Positions 60,670-64,000 of a stretch of 64,000 nucleotides of DNA are shown here, in pieces. This stretch comes from Mesorhizobium_B sp035998495 (lineage in GTDB: Bacteria; Pseudomonadota; Alphaproteobacteria; Rhizobiales; Rhizobiaceae). The notes under the pieces are model-generated. The model had not been told where the DNA came from. It saw only the letters and a list, made by a program, of their open reading frames with translations, and did not search any database. The position numbers and the translations under genes are program-made. Location of the stretch: the NCBI GenBank assembly GCA_035998495.1, contig DASYHP010000024.1, forward strand, positions 186,001-250,000. Direction: 5' to 3'. Numbering within the stretch: position 1 is the first letter of the stretch; each line of letters begins with the position of its first letter.

Positions 60670-60873
60670 CTATCGCTCCTTCAGCCCGGCTTGCTTGAGG
60701 ATGCTGTTCAGCGTTCCGGGCGCAAGCTCGTCAGACGATTTGCCGGCCACGGTGACGCGGCCGGCTTTGGTCGGGTGCTTATATTGGCGATGGCTGCCGC
60801 GGGTCGCAACCAGGAACCATCCGTCAGCTTCAATCAGGCGAATGGCTTCCCGGACGGTGACCCGCGGCGGCAT
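60670..60873 (-). CDS. hicA: HicA-type mRNA interferase toxin
   Basis: 67 residues: 'VREAIRLIEADGWFLVATRG', 'GSHRQYKHPTKAGRVTVAGK', 'LAPGTLNSILKQAGL'. The catalytic His is in GSHRQYKHP. Located 6 bases after the nrdJ stop on the same strand. Confidence 0.9.
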   Translation of the reverse strand: MPPRVTVREAIRLIEADGWFLVATRGSHRQYKHPTKAGRVTVAGKSSDELAPGTLNSILKQAGLKER

Positions 60874-60879
60874 GGCTGC

Positions 60880-63800
60880 TCAGCTACACCCGCTCGTGGC
60901 CCCGCAGGTGTCGCACTTTTCGCAGGTGCCGTTTCGGACCATCGTGAAGTTGTGGCACTCCAGGCATTCGTTGCCGGTGTAGCCTTGCATTACGGCCTGG
61001 GCGCGGAGGTCGGCGGAGCGAGGCTTCGCCTCGCGCGGGGTGTCGGTCTCGACGCCTTCGGGCGTGGGGGAAAGGGGCTCGGCGCGGTCGTGGGTGTTGA
61101 CCTTGGCGCTTGCGGCGGTGTTCGCCGCGGCGTCGGTGAAGAGGGTGGAGGTGGCGTCCGTCATGGCGTCGTCGTCCGCGGCCTCCTCGCCCAGCTCGCG
61201 GGCGCGCTCCTCGTAGTCGCGGCGGTAGGCGGTGACCGAGTCGGACTTCACCGCCAGCGCGCCGGACATGCCCCCGCCCAGCGGGCGGATGTTGGAGTTG
61301 GCGAACAGGCCGGCAGACGGCGCGGCGGCGCGAGCCGGGGTGGCGGCGGGGGAGGGACTTGAACCCCCGGCCATGCCCTTGGGCTCGGCCCCGCCTAAGC
61401 TCCCCTTGCCGGACACCAGCTTCAGCGGCGCGCCCCGCGTCAGGCCCTTGGAGACCGGCTGCGCCCTGCCCTCGGAAATGCCGCGGCCGAGCGAGGTGTT
61501 GGAAAAGTCGGACATGTCGACATGGGCGAGGTCGTGCCGGCCGAGATAGGACACGGCCAGCTCGCGGAAGATGTAGTCCAGGATGGAGGTGGCGTTCTTG
61601 ATGGCGTCGTTGCCCATCACCATGCCGGCGGGCTCGAACTTGGTGAAGGTGAAGGCCTCGACATATTCCTCGAGCGGCACGCCATATTGCAGGCCGAGGG
61701 AGATCGCGATGGCGAAGTTGTTCATCATCGCGCGGAAGGCGGCGCCCTCCTTGTGCATGTCGATGAAGATCTCGCCCAAGCGCCCGTCATCGAACTCGCC
61801 GGTGCGCAGATAGACCTTGTGGCCGCCGACCATGGCCTTCTGGGTGTAGCCCTTGCGGCGGTTGGGCAGCTTCTCGCGGTCGTGGATGTATTCCTTGACG
61901 ATGCGCTCCACGATTTTTTCCGTGACGGTCACGGCCTGGGCGGCGGCGGGGGCGGCAACCAGTGCCTCGAGCGCATCCTCCTCGTCCTCCTCGTCGGCGA
62001 GAAGCGCCGAGTTGAGGGGCTGGGAGAGCTTGGAGCCGTCGCGGTAGAGCGCGTTGGCCTTGAGCGCGAGCTTCCAGGACAGGCCGTAGGCGGACTTGCA
62101 GTCCTCGACGGTGGCGTCGTTGGGCATGTTGATGGTCTTGGAGATCGCGCCCGAGATGAAGGGCTGGGCCGCCGCCATCATGCGGATGTGGCTTTCCACC
62201 GAAAGGTAGCGCTTGCCGATCTTGCCGCAGGGGTTGGCGCAGTCGAACACCGGATAGTGCTCGGGCCTGAGATGCGGCGCGCCTTCGAGCGTCATGGCCC
62301 CGCAGATGTGGATGTTGGCGGCCTCGACGTCGCGGCGCGAGAAGCCGAGCGCGGGCAGCATCTCGAAGGAGAAGTCGTCGAGCTGGGCCTGCGTGAAGCC
62401 CAGCGTGTCGCGGCAGAAATCCTCGCCGAGCGTCCACTTGTTGAAGGCGAACTTGATGTCGAAGGCGGATTTCAGGGCGGTGTTGAGGGCAGAAATCTTC
62501 TCGTCGGTGAAACCCTTGGCCTTGAGCGAGCCGGGGTTGACGCCGGGCGCCTGGTTGAGGTCGCCGTGGCCCACCGCATAGGCCTCGATCTCGGCGATCT
62601 GGGCTTCCCCGTAGCCGAGCGTGCGCAGGGCTCCCGGCACGGCGCGGTTGATGATCTTGAAATAGCCGCCGCCGGCGAGCTTCTTGAACTTCACCAGCGC
62701 GAAGTCGGGCTCGATGCCGGTCGTGTCGCAGTCCATCACGAGGCCGATCGTGCCCGTGGGCGCGATCACGGTGGCCTGGGCGTTGCGGAAGCCGTGCTTC
62801 TCGCCGAGAGCGAGCGCCTTGTCCCAGGCCTCGCGGGCGTGGCCGATGAGGTCGGGCAGCGGGGAGTCTTCGGCCACGAGCGGCACGGGATCGACGGCCA
62901 AGCCCTCATAGCCGGACTGCTCGCCATGGGCGGCGCGGCGGTGGTTGCGGATCACGCGCAGCATGTTCTCGCGGTTGCGCTTGAAGTCGCGGAACGTGCC
63001 GAGCTCGCCGGCCATCTCGGCCGAGGTGGCGTAGGCCGTGCCCGTCATGATGGCGGTGAGCGCGCCGCAGATCGCGCGGCCCTCGGCCGAGTCGTAGGGG
63101 ATGCCGGAGGTCATCAGCAGGCCGCCGATATTGGCGTAGCCCAGGCCCAGCGTGCGGTACTCGAAGGACAGGCGGGCGATCTCCTTGGAGGGGAACTGCG
63201 CCATCATGACAGAGATTTCGAGCACGACGGTCCAAAGCCGCACGGAGTGCTCATAGGCCGCGATGTCGATGGAGCCGGCTTCTGCCGGGTGTGAGCCGGG
63301 TTCCCGGCCGGTGTTGCGGTAGGGCAGGAGGTTGATGGAGGCCAGGTTGCAGGCCGTGTCGTCCAAAAACATGTATTCCGAGCACGGGTTGGACGCGCGG
63401 ATCGGGCCGGCCGCCGGGCAGGTGTGCCAGTCGTTCATCGTGGTGTTGAAGTGCAGGCCCGGATCGGCGGAGGCCCAGGCAGCGTGGCCGATCTTCTCCC
63501 AGAGGTCGCGGGCCTTGAGCGTCTTCGCCACCTTGCCGTCGGTGCGGCGGATGAGGCTCCAGTCGCCGTCGGCCTCGACGGCGCGCAAAAAGTCATCCTT
63601 GAGCGAGACGGAGTTGTTGGAGTTCTGGCCGGACACGGTGAGATAGGCTTCGGAATCCCAGTCCGTGTCGTAAGTCTTGAACTCCATGGACGTGTAGCCC
63701 TGGCGAGCGAACTGGATCACGCGCTTGACGTAAGCCTCGGGCACGGCGTTCTTCTTGGCGGCGCGGATCTCGCGCTTGAGCGCGGGGTTCTTGGCGGGGT

Positions 63801-64000
63801 CGAAGCAGTCGTCGCCCTGGCCCTCGCAGTTCACGCAGGCCTGCATGACGGCCTTCAGGTGCCGCTGCACGATCTTGGAGCCGGTGACGAGGGAGGCGAC
63901 CTTCTGCTCCTCCTTCACCTTCCAGTCGATGTAGTCCTCGATGTCGGGATGGTCGATGTCCACGACCACCATCTTGGCGGCGCGGCGCGTGGTGCCGCCC
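60880..64000 (-). CDS. nrdJ: vitamin B12-dependent ribonucleotide reductase, C-terminal part (5' end beyond the window)
   Basis: Open from the window edge to a stop at 60880; over 1,035 residues visible (edge reads GGTTRRAAKMVVVDIDHPDI). Class II RNR features: 'SGQNSNNSVSLKDDFLRAVE', 'NPCSEYMFLDDTACNLASIN', 'IAPTGTIGLVMDCDTTGIEP' and a long C-terminal region ending 'CLECHNFTMVRNGTCEKCDT' and 'CGATSGCS', the zinc/redox Cys tail. It reduces ribonucleotides using adenosylcobalamin without oxygen. Confirms cobalamin dependence of the host. Confidence 0.96.
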   Translation of the reverse strand, partial: GGTTRRAAKMVVVDIDHPDIEDYIDWKVKEEQKVASLVTGSKIVQRHLKAVMQACVNCEGQGDDCFDPAKNPALKREIRAAKKNAVPEAYVKRVIQFARQGYTSMEFKTYDTDWDSEAYLTVSGQNSNNSVSLKDDFLRAVEADGDWSLIRRTDGKVAKTLKARDLWEKIGHAAWASADPGLHFNTTMNDWHTCPAAGPIRASNPCSEYMFLDDTACNLASINLLPYRNTGREPGSHPAEAGSIDIAAYEHSVRLWTVVLEISVMMAQFPSKEIARLSFEYRTLGLGYANIGGLLMTSGIPYDSAEGRAICGALTAIMTGTAYATSAEMAGELGTFRDFKRNRENMLRVIRNHRRAAHGEQSGYEGLAVDPVPLVAEDSPLPDLIGHAREAWDKALALGEKHGFRNAQATVIAPTGTIGLVMDCDTTGIEPDFALVKFKKLAGGGYFKIINRAVPGALRTLGYGEAQIAEIEAYAVGHGDLNQAPGVNPGSLKAKGFTDEKISALNTALKSAFDIKFAFNKWTLGEDFCRDTLGFTQAQLDDFSFEMLPALGFSRRDVEAANIHICGAMTLEGAPHLRPEHYPVFDCANPCGKIGKRYLSVESHIRMMAAAQPFISGAISKTINMPNDATVEDCKSAYGLSWKLALKANALYRDGSKLSQPLNSALLADEEDEEDALEALVAAPAAAQAVTVTEKIVERIVKEYIHDREKLPNRRKGYTQKAMVGGHKVYLRTGEFDDGRLGEIFIDMHKEGAAFRAMMNNFAIAISLGLQYGVPLEEYVEAFTFTKFEPAGMVMGNDAIKNATSILDYIFRELAVSYLGRHDLAHVDMSDFSNTSLGRGISEGRAQPVSKGLTRGAPLKLVSGKGSLGGAEPKGMAGGSSPSPAATPARAAAPSAGLFANSNIRPLGGGMSGALAVKSDSVTAYRRDYEERARELGEEAADDDAMTDATSTLFTDAAANTAASAKVNTHDRAEPLSPTPEGVETDTPREAKPRSADLRAQAVMQGYTGNECLECHNFTMVRNGTCEKCDTCGATSGCS

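Overview
The window is high-GC chromosomal DNA from an alphaproteobacterium, most likely order Hyphomicrobiales (Rhizobiales). Evidence for this is the block smpB, rpoZ, relA/spoT, pyrE, DUF2062, acpS, lepB, rnc, era, recO, the gph/rpiA/DUF2059/gor run, the B12-dependent ribonucleotide reductase and a GlxA/GbdR-type regulator. I cannot fix the genus from sequence alone.

Region 1 (about 1-30 kb) is a large, largely undescribed catabolic locus for a methylated quaternary amine or sulfonium compound. It holds a GbdR-like regulator (edge), a corrinoid-activation ferredoxin/ATPase (RACE type), a methyl-H4folate:corrinoid methyltransferase, a methylene-H4folate reductase, a Virulence_fact-family small protein, a DUF1638 protein, a corrinoid protein and two non-pyrrolysine MttB-superfamily methyltransferases. 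With them are a homocysteine S-methyltransferase (Bmt-like), an FAD/GcvT dehydrogenase of the dimethylglycine/sarcosine type, a class III aminotransferase, a DddP-family M24 protein, a cupin of the DMSP-lyase family, a fatty-acid-desaturase-like protein, a PhnD-like protein and an XRE regulator. The simplest model: MttB moves a methyl group from a betaine-like substrate to the corrinoid protein, MeTr passes it to H4folate, MTHFR oxidises it to methylene-H4folate, RACE repairs oxidised cobalamin, Bmt makes methionine, and the FAD/GcvT enzyme strips the remaining methyls. Five proteins of this set carry Arg/Gly-rich tails. Several clean inverted repeats sit at operator positions (8584-8615, 16684-16707, 17590-17623).

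Embedded in region 1 are unrelated genes: ExoD, DUF4893, entericidin and a small lipoprotein, DUF1810, DUF2171, an ECF sigma factor with a YfbK-type vWA protein, a P-loop protein, a NYN/LOTUS-type protein and a DUF559 endonuclease-like gene carrying a perfect 31-bp inverted repeat.

Region 2 (30-55.4 kb) is mostly core: TSUP permease, lytic transglycosylase, dapA, smpB, family-5 uracil-DNA glycosylase, rpoZ, relA/spoT, pyrE, acpS, lepB-rnc-era-recO, an MFS permease, an OmpA lipoprotein, psuK-psuG, an L,D-transpeptidase, tRNA-Val(CAC), gph, rpiA, gor, a beta-carbonic anhydrase, an orphan ParB-like protein and a thermonuclease.

Region 3 (55.5-60.9 kb) is variable: a Pro/Ala-rich secreted protein with 36-residue repeats, a second DUF559 gene, two large palindromic repeat elements, a truncated copy of a small Cys-rich gene next to its intact copy, a truncated BrnT toxin with its antitoxin, an AT-richer RES-like gene and a hicAB pair. 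The window ends inside nrdJ (B12-dependent ribonucleotide reductase), so the organism clearly depends on cobalamin.
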